This document shows positions 1 through 12,900 of a DNA stretch of 64,000 nt, piece after piece. The notes under the pieces are model-generated. The model was not told the DNA's origin and did no database searches. It saw only the letters and a program-made list of their open reading frames with translations. Origin of the DNA: Spisula solida (Eukaryota; Mollusca; Bivalvia; Venerida; Mactridae); contig OX365955.1 of NCBI GenBank assembly GCA_947247005.1, forward strand, positions 630,001 to 694,000, in the 5' to 3' direction. Within the stretch, counting starts at the first letter, position 1. Each line of letters starts with the position of its first letter. Made by a program: the position numbers and the translations under genes.

Positions 1-1520
1 GGCAAAAAGTAGTACCGTGACCTATCTTTTTATTTAATTTTGTTTACATTTATCAACAAAATGAGCAATAAAAATTAGATTGGTCATTGAGGTCGTTTTT
101 GAGCTATGGCTAATTTTGTGTAATTTTTTTGGTCTTTTTAGCAGTCATTTTTCTGAAATTTTGACAATTCTTGTTTTGTCAAAAATTTGTGAATTTTCTG
201 ATCAATACCAAACATGTATAAGAATGTTTGAATAATATGTTTTTGTACATTCAAACACATGAAAATGATTTTAACAACAAAAAATATTGATTTTAATGCA
301 AAAATGAGTACATTGCGAAATGTCAGGATTTTTAGTCATTTTCTGGAAAAGTGATGTTGCAAAAGGGCCCATGACCCCTTAAGGTGATTGGGTACTCTTT
401 AGTTGAGCGGAAGTTAAGAAATCGGTGTAAATTAGACGTATTGAAAATGTCTGACTACCATGATGATAAAATAAGAAAAACTTAAAATTGATTTGTCAGC
501 ATGTTCTCATGTCTTAAAATCGCGCATTTACTGTATAGTTGTTACTACATATTATTCTATAATAAGTTTGCAGAGTAAAACTATAGCTGAAATTTTACGT
601 GCCATTTATTCCAAACGTTGAAACACCAACACTCGAGAATACTAGCTACAACGTATGTGAAACGTAATATAATGCACCCCACACAATATTTTATCCAAGT
701 TTTAACATTTGTTTAGCAAGCATCCCGACTACTTTAGAGGAAGGTTAGTTTGCATTTATTTGGTAATAATATAGACTAGCTAATACAAAAGAGCATTGGT
801 TCATCTTTAAATATACACATTTTTCAAAAACAAATTATCGCGAAAACTGGATACAACGTATTCAAAACGTTGATGTATTTTGTAAACTCTCCTGGTTTTC
901 GACATTTCCGAAATCACTAAAGTGTCAGTTTAAAAAATCTAGCCGAGCAACTGGCATGAAATTTGGGACAAAACTTCTATAATAGTTACTCTACTGGATG
1001 CATTTACGAAATCAGTATGTTGTTCAACTATATTTTTCGTATAACTTAAAAATGAAAAATCACATATTTTAAAATATCATTTAAAAATACATATAACATG
1101 CATAGTCTAAATCAAACGTTATCGTGTGATTCCGTATATACGAAATTTCGTGCATGCCAAGTTTCATGGATTTATATGTCCAACTTTTTCGGTGAAATGC
1201 AAGTATCCGTTTTTAGGGGGGTTCCCCAAAATCTAAAAATATCTTGAAAACTAGCCGAGCAAAACTGTTATGGGTTTGCACAATCACTATCATGAGTGTG
1301 TTCTTCATAAAAATCAGGTGTTTGATACCTCTTGTACAGAAAAAAATAAGAGTATGGAATTACCTTAAATAGTACCGCAACATACCTTTTTTATTTCACA
1401 TAATGCTTCAGTATACATTAAACTACAATTGTGCCTATTTTTGGTATCATCTTAAAAAAAATGTCACCCTATCAAACGTCCTTAAAACAAGATATAAATA
1501 GCGATCATGACGATGAGTAC
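1..1520. other. Intronic, no gene seen
   Basis: AT-rich sequence left of the coiled-coil exon. The phrase CTAGCCGAGCAA recurs at about 939 and 1252. No exon with good splice sites and no recognised element was found, although the harmonin gene should continue through it. Confidence 0.5.
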
Positions 1521-1661
1521 CTCGGCGCATCTGTTCTTCTTCCTCTTCTCTCAATCTTTCCTCTTCTTCTCTTCTTTCTTCTTCTTCACGCGCACGTTCT
1601 TCCTCCACCATCTCTCGCCGTAATTCATGTTGTCGAAATTGTTCTCGAGTTCTCTCCTCCT
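1521..1661 (-). CDS. USH1C: Harmonin long-isoform coiled-coil exon
   Basis: After TTACTGTAG the exon encodes 46 residues made almost only of E and R with heptad-like Leu/Met/Phe (EEERTREQFRQHELRREMVE, then EERREEEERLREEEEEQMRR), ending at G|GTACTC. Human harmonin has a comparable charged coiled coil after PDZ2. The gene should continue past the left edge with a third PDZ domain. The 39-41 bp minisatellite array begins within about 15 bases of the acceptor. Confidence 0.7.
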
Positions 1662-1671
1662 CTACAGTAAC

Positions 1672-2075
1672 AATGAGGTGTGTCAATGTTGACCAAAGAG
1701 AAGTCACTATTTCAGAAGGTGTGTCAATATTGACCAATGTCAGAAGTCACTATATCGGTAGGTGTGTCACTATTGACCAATGAGAACTCACTATATCGGA
1801 AGGTGTGTCAATATTGACCAATGAGAACTCACTTTATCGGAAGGTGTGTCAATATTGACCAATGAGAACTCACTATATCGGAAGGTGTGTCTATATAAAC
1901 CAACGAGAGCTCACTACATTTTTTTTGCATTTAGGAAGGTCTGTGTCAATATTGACCAATAAGAGTTCACTATTTCAGAAGGTGTGTCAATATAGACTAA
2001 TGAGATCTCACTATTGAGGAAGTTGTGTCTATATTGACCAGTGAGAGCTCACTATTAAGGAAGGTCCTACAGTAT
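1672..2075 (+). repeat. CCAAT-core minisatellite array M1
   Basis: About ten units of 38-41 bases, consensus GTGTCAATATTGACCAATGA followed by GAACTCACTATATCGGAAG. It begins within about 15 bases of the acceptor of the coiled-coil exon (1661). Confidence 0.9.
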
Positions 2076-2648
2076 GTGTCAATAACAATGAAATTGAAAT
2101 CAACTGTCTGGTCTTGAAGCACATGATATAACTAATCAATCAACATAAACTCAAGGTACAATGTGAGTGCATTAATTACAATGGGATAGAGATGAGTGCT
2201 TTGGCCAAAAATGTGTGTTTATTTCGGTGTTACACCGTTTGTCAAAAACATTTCAGTTATATTTGAGGGGGGGAGGCATTTCACCAAACCAGTTTTCCTG
2301 GACTAAACAGTACTAACTTACCCTTCCACTAGGAACTGCCAACTTCTACACATGAGGAGGAAAATAAGACATTTGTAGCAAACATTTCATGGAAGGATTG
2401 TGGGTTAGAAATCCAGCACACGGCTGTTGCTTAAGTGAATGAGTGAGCGAGTAAAGATTTTATTTAACGAGGCTAAACATTTGGTTTCCCAATCTTTCCT
2501 AATCTTCCATGTGGGCCTCCGAATATAACATTACCAATACCAAAACATGAACACAAACAGCCATAGTAATCAGGAGGGTCACCAAATTATTGTATAAACA
2601 TGCATATGAAGTGTTATAAAGAAAATAATATTTCCATGTGTTCATTAC

Positions 2649-2731
2649 CTTCTTGTTTGCGAGTTTTTCCGCGGTCCTCGTCTCGTTTGGTTTTATTAAC
2701 TTGTGCATAAATTCCTTCATCCAGTATTTCA
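2649..2731 (-). CDS. USH1C: Harmonin long-isoform exon preceding the coiled coil
   Basis: A GTTTACAG acceptor and AAG|GTAATG donor bound 83 bases. Read in phase 2 it encodes EILDEGIYAQVNKTKRDEDR and GKTRKQE, and its exit phase joins the next exon to give KQE-EEERTREQ. EGIYAQV resembles a tyrosine SH2-ligand motif. The exon supplying phase 2 upstream was not found: PDZ2 exon 10 ends in phase 0, so at least one intermediate exon is missing from this model. Confidence 0.6.
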
Positions 2732-4700
2732 CTGTAAACATAAACAATCTTCAAAAATAAGAATTCAAAGCAAAAGTTATAAAAACTTCAGACACCACAT
2801 TTTCTCTGGCCTGCTACTAAAAATTGCAGTTATTACAGAATATTGCATACCTATAATGTAACAAGGATTCTGATTGGCTTAGACGGCCTGCACGAAGAGT
2901 CAATATAATTTCATAGTCACCTCCCGAAACCAAGGCTGGAGTGAATATAACATTTTGTTGTTATGAATATTATAAATACAGGGTTCAGATGATGAAGATG
3001 TACTTGATCGATTATTAAAGATAATAATTTAAAACTTTATGTACCAACCCTATTCTGGTAATAGATGAACTAGAATGTGTACATTATCTCAAGTGCAGCT
3101 TTTTATGACAAATATCAAGAATGATCTCCCTTGCTAAGGTGTGTTTTTAGTCAATTTCATTTATCGACTAGTGGTTAAGGAGAACAAGCAAAGACAAACT
3201 TTGTGACAGACAGACGGACGTTCAGCACAAGATCAATAATGTCTCCCCAACAATATGTGGGAGACAATTTTATACAACAATTATAAGGACAGCTTGTGTC
3301 TATACTTACCTTCATTATATCGAATCCTTAATGAAACACAAAACACCACTTACTGTGTATAAGTTAAAACAGAGTCACCTAGTGCACCAGTAAACAGATC
3401 TGATGTTGTTTTTGTATAAACTACACATTGAATGTTTGAAATCCTGAATTTTTAAAAAAATTCTAGTCTTGTTCTTTTAGTAGTTGGGTAGAACAATGTT
3501 TGAAATGAGACTGTGTTCAATAAACGCTTGTACTCCTGTGGAAGCCTTGTCCATAGTAACTAGCTAAGTCAATTAGGGGCCATACTTCTGTAGAAATGTT
3601 GGATAGTATTACATGGTGTTGACAATGTAAGCTTGCAATGGTGTTTATGATGGTAAGATGCCAAGTTTGAAAGAAATGCCGTGATGGACTTTGAAGATAT
3701 TTGAGTTTCAAGAACTTTAAAAGTTTTGGTGAATATCATTTTAATGGAACGGGTGGACAAGCGGACGGATAGGACAATCACTATATGCCTCCTGCATCAG
3801 GAGATGTCGGGGCATAAGAACAACAAACAACAGTTCATGCCAGGCTTTAACGTCTGATGAAAAGCTAAAGATCTGGAATACATGTATTATAAATCATGCA
3901 GAGTTAAGATGAGATGTATTAGAACAAGCAGTAGAAATATGACAAACCATGAAATTCTTTTTTATCTGATGTATTTCATTAATGGTAAAAAAACTCATAA
4001 ATTGTCATGTTTTGCATTTAAAAAAAATATTTAGTCATTCAATTTTAAATGAATTTTGCCAAATGTATTTTTAGACATGGAACAGAAAGCCTTGCATCTA
4101 TAATAATTATGATGCCAATATGATTTACAACAGTGAAATTGATTGTGACCACATCAGTGTATAACAAAGCATTTCTATTCAATTTGGATTTGAACAAAAA
4201 TAAATGTTTTAATTAGTAAAAATATCATTTTGTTCAAATAATGTAATGTTGTCGTTTTTCTAAGCCTATAGATGTGCTAAGCTTATATTCATGGTTTGTC
4301 AGTCTAGGTTACATATTCAGGGCCCTTATTTCACCATTTTTGGGCCCAAATCCAGCCCCAATCCCCTCCTAAATGAATATACATTTTCCCCTTTTCCTAA
4401 AAAAAATTCCTAAAAAGATATTTTTTGGTATTTTTTTTTGAATGTCAATGAAGATCCTCAACATTTGTAAATGCTGTTCAGCAGTTGTTGTAGCTGTTGT
4501 TAAATCTTAAAATTGGCTTTTTGCACAGTAAATATGTAACGCTTTTAAAATAATATTAATATTTATAAATTAAAAAAATCCCCTTTTTCTTCAAAATGAC
4601 GCGAAATTCCCCTACCTGAGGCCCGAAAAGAGTAGTATGAGTCCTGATCATGAACACATGCAGGGAGTGAGACGTGGTAGGTGTTAATAGAGGAGGAATA
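2732..4700. repeat. Intronic stretch with a dispersed 'ggggcata' repeat at 3480-3830
   Basis: The segment 3480-3830 (GTTCAATAAACGCTTGTACT ... GGAGATGTCGGGGCATAA) has relatives at 49235-49870, 50530-50745 and 58540-58820, so it is an interspersed family. The remainder is AT-rich intron. A strong donor at 3318 was noted but no compatible exon was found. Confidence 0.6.
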
Positions 4701-4705
4701 TAAAG

Positions 4706-5045
4706 GCACATGTAGGTAGGTAACTGTGTAATACTGATTGTATCACATGACTTATATCTGGGTTAGTATAACAAGTACATGTAGGTAACTGTGTAATACT
4801 GATTGTATCACATGACTTATATCTGGGTTAGTATAACAAGTACATGTAGGTAACTGTGTAATACTGATTGTATCACATGACTTATATCTGGGTTAGTATA
4901 ACACGTACATGTAGGTAACTGTGTAATACTGATTGTATCACATGACTTATATCTGGGTTAGTATAACAAGTACATGTAGATAACTGTGTAATACTGAATG
5001 TATCACATGACTTATATCTGGGTTAGTATAACACGTACATGTAGG
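4706..5045 (+). repeat. 65-bp tandem repeat, about five copies
   Basis: The near-identical unit contains GTAACTGTGTAATACTGATT and ATCTGGGTTAGTATAACAAG. Copies differ by single bases, so the array is young. Confidence 0.95.
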
Positions 5046-6258
5046 CCTATTCTTATACTATACTACATATAAATGATGTCATCACAGTAACTGTTTTACA
5101 ATAGAAAGATATGTAATTTTGGGTTAACTTATTGGTATCATATGATAAAAAGAATCTTAACACTTGTTGTGAATTGATATAATTATATTAAACTTGTTTA
5201 GGAAATATTATTAAGCTCACCAGGTGAGCTAAACATGTGGTGATTACATCAGAAGAAAAGTGAGTAATATCTGTTTAAAAGCGTGAATGTAACATGGAAA
5301 GAAAGAAGTATGAAGGTTACTACATTTTTAGAGAAAAGAAGTGTGAAGGTAACAATATCTGAGTAAGGAAGGTAACAATATCTGAGTATAGAGGAGTACA
5401 GGGTGAGGATACACAAAGTATGTAAGATAATACACCAAGCTTACCAAACAGCTTCTTCACTATAAAATATACAATACACAAACATTATATCAGGTATATT
5501 TATACATCAACACATAATAGTTAAAACACAATTAAATGGTAAATTTTGCCGTACAAAGATTACTAAGTCATAGTACATATAAAGTCAATTTTTAAGGATT
5601 AAAAAGGGTGGAACAAGTGAGGTGAAGCGATTACTTTTTAGTCATTAAAATTTACTTATTATAATAATATGTCCTAACTGGCTTAGAATATAACATCCTC
5701 CATTTTGATTGGCTGATAAAAAATTAGCACCAACAAATGACGTCACGTCTGCTAAGAGCAAACTTTTATGATTAAATTTTCATTTAACTGCTAAAATTCA
5801 GTGATTTCATTGGCTCATAATGTAGGTTATATTCTACTGTAAAACAACACACACAATTAATGATGTTCAAAATAAATTAAAATAATTCAGCACTACTATT
5901 TCAAGCCTTAACTTACACTGCGGACTGCAAGACGAAGAGCATCATTTACTGATATTACCAATACCGACTGACAAGTTTGACCAAGCATGCACTGCTGACA
6001 TACTGAACAATTTTCGATTGTCAAATTATTTTAAAACCCTTCAAATGATGCAAGAATAATATAATAATATACATCTGATATGAAAATGGGAGAGACAAAG
6101 AATAAAATCACTATAAGACGCGAAATATGTTTTTTTATAAATTAGTAAATCTAGAAATTTAAAACAAAAGTCCCGCTATCACAGAAATAAACTTATCTAG
6201 CAAACATCACAGTAACTATCAGAACATCATCTACCAAGTTCTCCCAACAACTGACAAC
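5046..6258. other. Intron or 3' UTR region, no gene seen
   Basis: This interval follows the stop codon of the short harmonin isoform and should contain its 3' UTR. AT-rich. No clear AATAAA on the minus strand was found. A possible exon at 5918-5968 is listed among the rejected items. Confidence 0.4.
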
Positions 6259-6948
6259 TTAATAGTATTCATTTTCAAAAGCAACAGTCATCATTTGATC
6301 ATCTACCTCACCTTCATCACCCACATCATGCTGAGCATCAGCAAATTTCACTCTTGCAAACTTTTTACCCTTCCTCTTATTCATACCAGCAAGAGCCCCT
6401 TGCAACTCATCCTGAAAACTGGCCCCTTTTCTGAAGTCGAGGCCATCCCCTTGCAACTCATCCTGAAAGCTGGCCCCTTTTCTTAAGTCCCAGCCAGCCC
6501 CTTGCAACTCATCCTGAAAACTGACCCCTTTTCTAAAGTCGGGGCCAGCTCCAGTTCTTACATTGCCAAACCCTTTATCTACTGGTATTTGATCGATCTC
6601 ACTATGCTGACCCTCACCTAACTCCACAATCTCTCTCTCGTCACCACTATCTAAATCATCGAAACCCTCAAACACCTCATTCATGTCATCGGGCTCAGCT
6701 ACATTCACATCATCAGGCTCAGCTACATTCTCGTAAAAGTTCATTTTAGTTTCATCTACTACATCCTCTGTTAACTTATAATTCACATTCTCATAAAAAC
6801 TTCCATCAACAGTTTCTTCAGTGAACTTGACCTCAACATCATCATGACCTTCATACCTGTCAAGCTCCGGTACTGCTGGATTGCGTTCAGCTCTAGCTTG
6901 GACTGGACTTCCTGCATCTCCCTTCTTCAAGTTCAGTAAAGACAAACC
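6259..6948 (-). CDS. USH1C: Harmonin terminal exon of short isoform, acidic repeat tail
   Basis: The exon follows a GATGCAG acceptor in phase 0, continuing directly from PDZ2, and reads 229 codons to TAA. I see no similarity to the human tail. Residues 30-125 are strongly acidic. FYENV occurs at tail residues 51-55 and 71-75; Y-x-N is the known core of Grb2-type SH2 ligands, which is only a suggestion here. Residues 137-184 hold three 16-residue repeats of the form DFRKGASFQDELQG. A basic patch NKRKGKKFARVKF follows, then AFENEYY at the end. The composition suggests a disordered tail. The real end of the transcript (polyadenylation site) was not located. Confidence 0.8.
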   Translation of the reverse strand, partial: GLSLLNLKKGDAGSPVQARAERNPAVPELDRYEGHDDVEVKFTEETVDGSFYENVNYKLTEDVVDETKMNFYENVAEPDDVNVAEPDDMNEVFEGFDDLDSGDEREIVELGEGQHSEIDQIPVDKGFGNVRTGAGPDFRKGVSFQDELQGAGWDLRKGASFQDELQGDGLDFRKGASFQDELQGALAGMNKRKGKKFARVKFADAQHDVGDEGEVDDQMMTVAFENEYY

Positions 6949-9900
6949 CTGCATCAGTAAAATAAAATAAATTGTAAATACATTCAACAGGTGATGGTCA
7001 ACCATTTGTCAGGAGTAAAAAACACCATAATTGACAATGTGTTTGTCTTCAGGGGCAAGGTGGTTTGGGTTAGCACTCTAGACTACCAATCAAGAGGACA
7101 CGGTTCGAATCTGTGCGGGGGCAATTGAAATTTCATTAACACTGTCCAATGTTACCCCCCAGTTCAAAGACAATATTGGTCAACATTGGCAAACAAAAAT
7201 CGCCATAAGTATTTTATTTCTTGATTGATTTCTATGAAATATATGCCATGCTAAGGGGAAAATAATTTGCTTTCCATGAAATATGAGATCTTTTTCAGCA
7301 GCTGCGCTGTTTTGTAGGTTTCACAGGGTGCTGGAAAACACAGTCAAGTTTCTTCTTGGAATCGAGCTAAAAGTCATGTGGTATTGCTGAAACAATTGAA
7401 AATATAGACAAGAATCTGAACGTTCAATCACTTACCGCTCCTTTCTTGATAACAAAGTTCAATTCTTTGCTTCCTTTTAGTTCAACAATAGCTTCTTTAT
7501 GTTTAATGTTGAGGAAACTTTTACCATTCACTTCTATCAACTGGTCACCAACTTCTAGTCCGTAATCAGCACCAAGACTCCCGGGACGTATTGTCTCGAT
7601 GAAAATCCCAGGATACTGCCTGGGTCCACTGATGATACTGTAATACATATATCTGAGATAGTACACTTTTTGAACACACACATAATATTATGCAAAACAT
7701 CATTTGTATTTCCCAAATATCATGCACATTTATAATTCTCTGAGTACCTGAGTACTTGATCAGAAGATTGACCAAGTACTCGAGTACCGATTTTAGTACT
7801 TGTTGCCATCTCTACTAAATATAGTTATATAAATAGACGTACAAAATATTTTCGTAATTTTTAAGCAATGTTTAGTCATAACAAACAGTACCATGGTTTA
7901 TCAAGGTTATCAAGGGTATCCGCTTGACCAGCTATTTTTTCTCAGAGCTTATTTTTACTTTGTACAATAGTTTTTTTTGCCAATAAAAAATATATATAAA
8001 CAACATACAGTACCATTTTGAAATTTTGTTGTAAAATCAGCCAGTGGTTTTTTTAATAAACACCATAATTATGCAAATAAACAGGTTAACAAAAACTATT
8101 TCATCACAGTAAAATATTGATGAGGATACAAATCACTAAAAAAGTCTCATTTATCATAGAGCTGGAATTAGGGTGTTTTTTTACACAAAAACGTAAGTCT
8201 CCCACGAAGGGCAATAACTCTAGCAATAATCATCCCACCTTTAAATCCAACAAATACAGTAGAACTTCGATGCCTCGAACTACCTTCGGACCGGGAAAAT
8301 AGTTCGAGGCATCTAGGGTGTTCGAGGCATCTATGGTATCCAAAAATATGCATGGGTATAAGTTCGAACTGATGTCGGTACATGTAAATTTACAAATCAT
8401 GTGTGTATATTGCATACTTTATGTGTATAACTAATATAGGTCTATATTTTTTTGTAATTTTATTCATAATAATAATGAAATAATATAGGTTTACCAAATT
8501 GACATGAAATCTGACTTATCTCCTACAAGCTCTTCGAGTGTTCACGCGTGTACGGTATCTCGTTAAACAGCATATTTATATACATGTACGAGTATAAAAA
8601 TTAAGCTGCCAGCCACATAATTTCATTATGTCCAGGGTCAAGTTCGACTACTAATCAATAAATGGAAATGTAACAGATTCTTTTGAGAAACGTTGAAAAA
8701 TGATTATTTTATTCCGATTTATTTAAAAATAAATAAATAACAATTTCATTAACCATTTAATGGATGTATAAATGTTTAAAAACGTGTTATACAATGAAGT
8801 CGAACACAAACAATTGTTTGGTACTGTAACAGTAATTATCACAACTTGTCGCCGACTACCCGCGTTCGGACAATGGATTTCAACAGTCAATGAAAGGTGC
8901 GAACATTTGTATTGTTCGACTCATCTACGGGTAAATCATAGCAAGGGACCGTCCAATCAGTTCGAGTGTTCGACCTAGATACTGTTGGAGTCATCTACTG
9001 TTTACCATACGAATAAAGAAGGAATTTTGACGGGACCGAGGAACTAGTTTGAGGCATCTAGGGTGTTTGAGGCAAGTACTGTTCGAGGCATCGAAGTTCA
9101 ACTGTATGCACTACTAGGCTTGGTATGAGCTATCCAAGTTAAGTTTTATTGAAATCTGATCAAATATGGTTTGGAGAAGGGCTGATTTAAAACAAGAGCA
9201 ACGCCTACAAGTGCTGGACGCTCGTCTTTCTCATACTTGATAGTAACCCTGCTCATCTGTGAGTGAAAAATCTAAGAGTAACAAGGGCAGGTAACTCATA
9301 AATATAGGTCACAGGGTTACCAGCCTTGTCAGAATGGACCCCCCTTGTGATGGTGAATAACTACTGTAAAATCATTAATATTCGTGGGGGATTAAATTTC
9401 GTGGATTTCGTGGATGACCTCAACCACGAAATCAAATCCCAACGAACAATTTTACCAACTAATATGTAAATTGACAATGTGCAAATTTACTGCGGCCGCC
9501 ATTTTTGTTTACAAATTACAGGTTTAAATAAGTCCCTTTATGAGTCTACGATGGGCGGGCCGGCGGGCAGGCAGGCAGGCAGGCAGGCAGCACAAAATCT
9601 CCCCCCACCATGATTTATGTGGTACATCTTACGTGCAACCCAGACTTGAAGCTCCTCGTAGATTGATGAATATCTTCACCAGATTATCATCACTGGAACT
9701 TGCAGTGGATGTAACAGACACCTGGAATAGTGTATACAGTATGTCAGAACAATATGATCAGGTTATCATCGTTAGAACTTGTAGTGGATGTAACAGACAC
9801 TTTGAATAGTTCATATAATATGATCATTGATATATATAAATAAATATATATTTTTATAGTTTACATTTGAACAATAAACCTGTTCAATGACTATATCAGT

Positions 9901-12900
9901 TCTTGCGTAATACAACTAGTTATTGAAGGTGTGTCAAGTCAATATTGTCCAATGAGAGCCCTCTATTTTTAAAGTTGTGTCAATATTGTCCAATGAGAGC
10001 TCTCTATTCTTAAAATCGTGTCAATATTTCCAATGAGAGCCCTCTATTCTTAAAGGCGTGTCAATATTGTCCAATGAGAGCTCTTTATTCTTAAAGGTGT
10101 TTCAATATTGTCCAATGAGAGCTCTCTATTCTTAAAGGTGTGTCAATATTGCCCAATGAGAGCTCTCTATTCTTAAAGGCGTGTCAATATTGTCCAATGA
10201 GAGCTCTTTATTCTTAAAGGTGTTTCAATATTGCCCAATGAGAGTTCTCTATTCTTAAAGGTGTGTCAATATTGTCCAATGAGAGCCCTCTCTTCTTAAA
10301 GGTGTGTCAATATTCTCCAATGAGAACTCACTATTCTTAAAGGTGTGTCAATTTTGTCCAATGAGAGCCCTTTATTCTTGAAGGTGGGTCAATATTGTCC
10401 AATGAGAGCCCTCTATTCTTATAGGTGTGTCAATATTGTCCATTGAGAACCCTTTATTCTTGGAGGTGGGTCAATATTGTCCAATGAGAGCCCTTTATTC
10501 TTGAAGGTGGGTCAATATTGTCCAATGAGAGCTCTCTATTCTTAAAGGTGTGTCAATATTGTCCAATGAGAGCCCTCTATTCTTAAAGGTGTGTCAATAT
10601 TCTCCAATGAGAACTCACTATTCTTAAAGGTGTGTCAATTTTGTCCAATGAGAGCCCTTTATTCTTGAAGGTGGGTCAATATTGTCCAATGAGAGCCCTC
10701 TATTCTTAAAGGTGTGTCAATATTCTCCAATGAGAACTCACTATTCTTAAAGGTGTGTCAATTTTGTCCAATGAGAGCCCTTTATTCTTGAAGGTGTGTC
10801 AATATTGTCCAATGAGAGCCCTCTATTCTTATAGGTGTCAATATTGTCCATTGAGAACCCTTTATTCTTGAAGGTGTGTCAATATTCTCCAATGAGAACT
10901 CACTATTCTTATAGGTGTGTCAATATTGTCCATTGAGAACCCTCTATTCGCGAAGGTGTGTCAATATTGTCCAATGAGAGCCCTTTATTCTTGAAGGTGG
11001 GTCAATATTGTCCAATGAGAGCCCTCTATTCTTATAGGTGTGTCAATAGTGTCCAATGAGAGCCCTCTTTTCTTGAATGTGTGTCAATATTGTCCAATGA
11101 GAACCCTCTTTTCTTGAAGATGTGTCAATATAGTCCAATGAGAACCCTCTATTCTTGAAGGTGTGTCAATATTGTCCAATGAGAGCCCTCTATTCTTAAA
11201 GGTGTGTCAATATTGTCTAATGAGAACACTCTATTCTTAAAGGCCTGTCAATATTGTCCAATGAGAACCCTCTATTCTTGAAGGTGTGTCAATATTGTCC
11301 AATGAGAGAAAGGTAGTTGATAAATTACCTGAGACCTTACAGTAGCAGATTTATCCACATATTGCCAGCTAACTGGATCCGTAGCAGACCTGTAAGCATA
11401 ATTTATATAAAATGTTATCAATTACTCAACTAGAAGGGTTTTTGAAACAAAAATATATATCTCCCATAAAGGGCCATAACTCTGACAAAAATTATTCAAC
11501 CAAAAATTCCTGACAATATTAATACTGCTGATCCTCAAAACCTTTTATACTATATATGACCACTTATCAGCCAAAATATACACTGCCCACCAAAAATAAG
11601 TAAACAGATGTCATTTGCCCACTTGCATGTAATTGTAATAATACTATTTGCAGAACAGTGAAGCAACAATATATTTGAAGAAAAGGAATATCTTTGTTCA
11701 TTAAATGGAAAGGTCATACATTAATTGGTACCCTAGGTGCAAAATCTGAAGTTTCTTTGTACCTCATGAATGGTAACTTTGTCATAACAAGAGGGCCCAA
11801 AGGGCCATAGGTCGCTCACCTGTCCTAGTTGTTCATGAACCCCCAATGGTAGCCTCTATTGCATGTACAAGGTTTTCAAATTGTCTTATGCTTAATAATT
11901 TACATCACATTTAGACCCAATGACATATTGAAGTGATTTGACCTTGTGACCTAGTTTTTGACCCCGGATGACCCAATATCGAACTTGACCTAGATTTTAT
12001 TGAGATGATCACTGTGACCAAGTTTCATAAAGATTAGAGCAAAATTGTGACCTCTAATGACCATACAAGGTTTTTCTATGATTTGACCTTGTGACCTAGT
12101 TTTTTACCCCTGATGACCCAATATCAAACTTGACCTAGATGTTGTTGTGATGATCATTGTGACCCAGTTTCATAAAGATTAGGCCAAAATTGTGACCTCT
12201 AGTGACTCAATTCAATTCAATTCAAATATTTATTGTACAAATGGCCTCCGGCCCATATACAAGATATATACACAGAACATACAAAACTATACAGTGGTCA
12301 AATAACATAATATTATAATAGTTTTCGTTTTTCAAAGGCATGATACAAATACATAGACACATTCCTTATTATTGTATGGTTTTTTAGCAGCTAGTAGAAT
12401 GTTAAACTTAGACAGATTAGGATATTTACAAAATTTATCAGGTATGTATTTAATTCTTATTTCAGCGTAAAATGGACAGATAAGTAGAAAATGAAATTCG
12501 TCTTCTATAGTATTTTGACAGTATTTACAATAACGTTGATTTCGCGGTACTCCCTGATGCCTGCCAACTTCTATCATCAGGTTATGAGAAGAAGATCTAA
12601 ATTTGACTACACAAGGTTTTTCTATGATTTGACATTGTGACCTGGTTTTTGACCCCAGATTTCCCAATATCGAACTTGACCTATATTTTGTTGACATGAT
12701 CATTTTGACCAAGTTTCATAAAGATCAGGCCAATCTTGTGACCTCTAGTGAATACACAAGGTTTTTCTATGATTTGACCTTGTGACCTAGTTTTTGACCC
12801 CGGATGATCCAATATGGAACTTGACCTAGATTTTGTTGACATGATCATTGTGACCTAGTTTCATAAAGATTAAGTCAAAATTGTGACCTCTACAGACTAC

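Noticed and set aside
3311..3327. 17-base minus-strand microexon before a strong AAG|GTAAGTATA donor
   Set aside because: None of its open frames gives the phase needed by the exon at 2731.
5918..5968. Possible minus-strand exon SVLVISVNDALRLAVRS with GTAAGT donor
   Set aside because: Phase 0 at both ends would lead directly to a TGA at the next exon, and no similarity supports it.
6295..6486. Plus-strand 63-codon frame
   Set aside because: It is the shadow of the harmonin terminal exon on the opposite strand.
8772..8978. 68-codon plus-strand frame as a transposase fragment
   Set aside because: It lies in the pogo/Tigger-like element but has no DDE or helix-turn-helix signature.
9925..11312. 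CRISPR-like array
   Set aside because: The repeats are contiguous 40-bp tandem units without variable spacers, in a eukaryotic intron.
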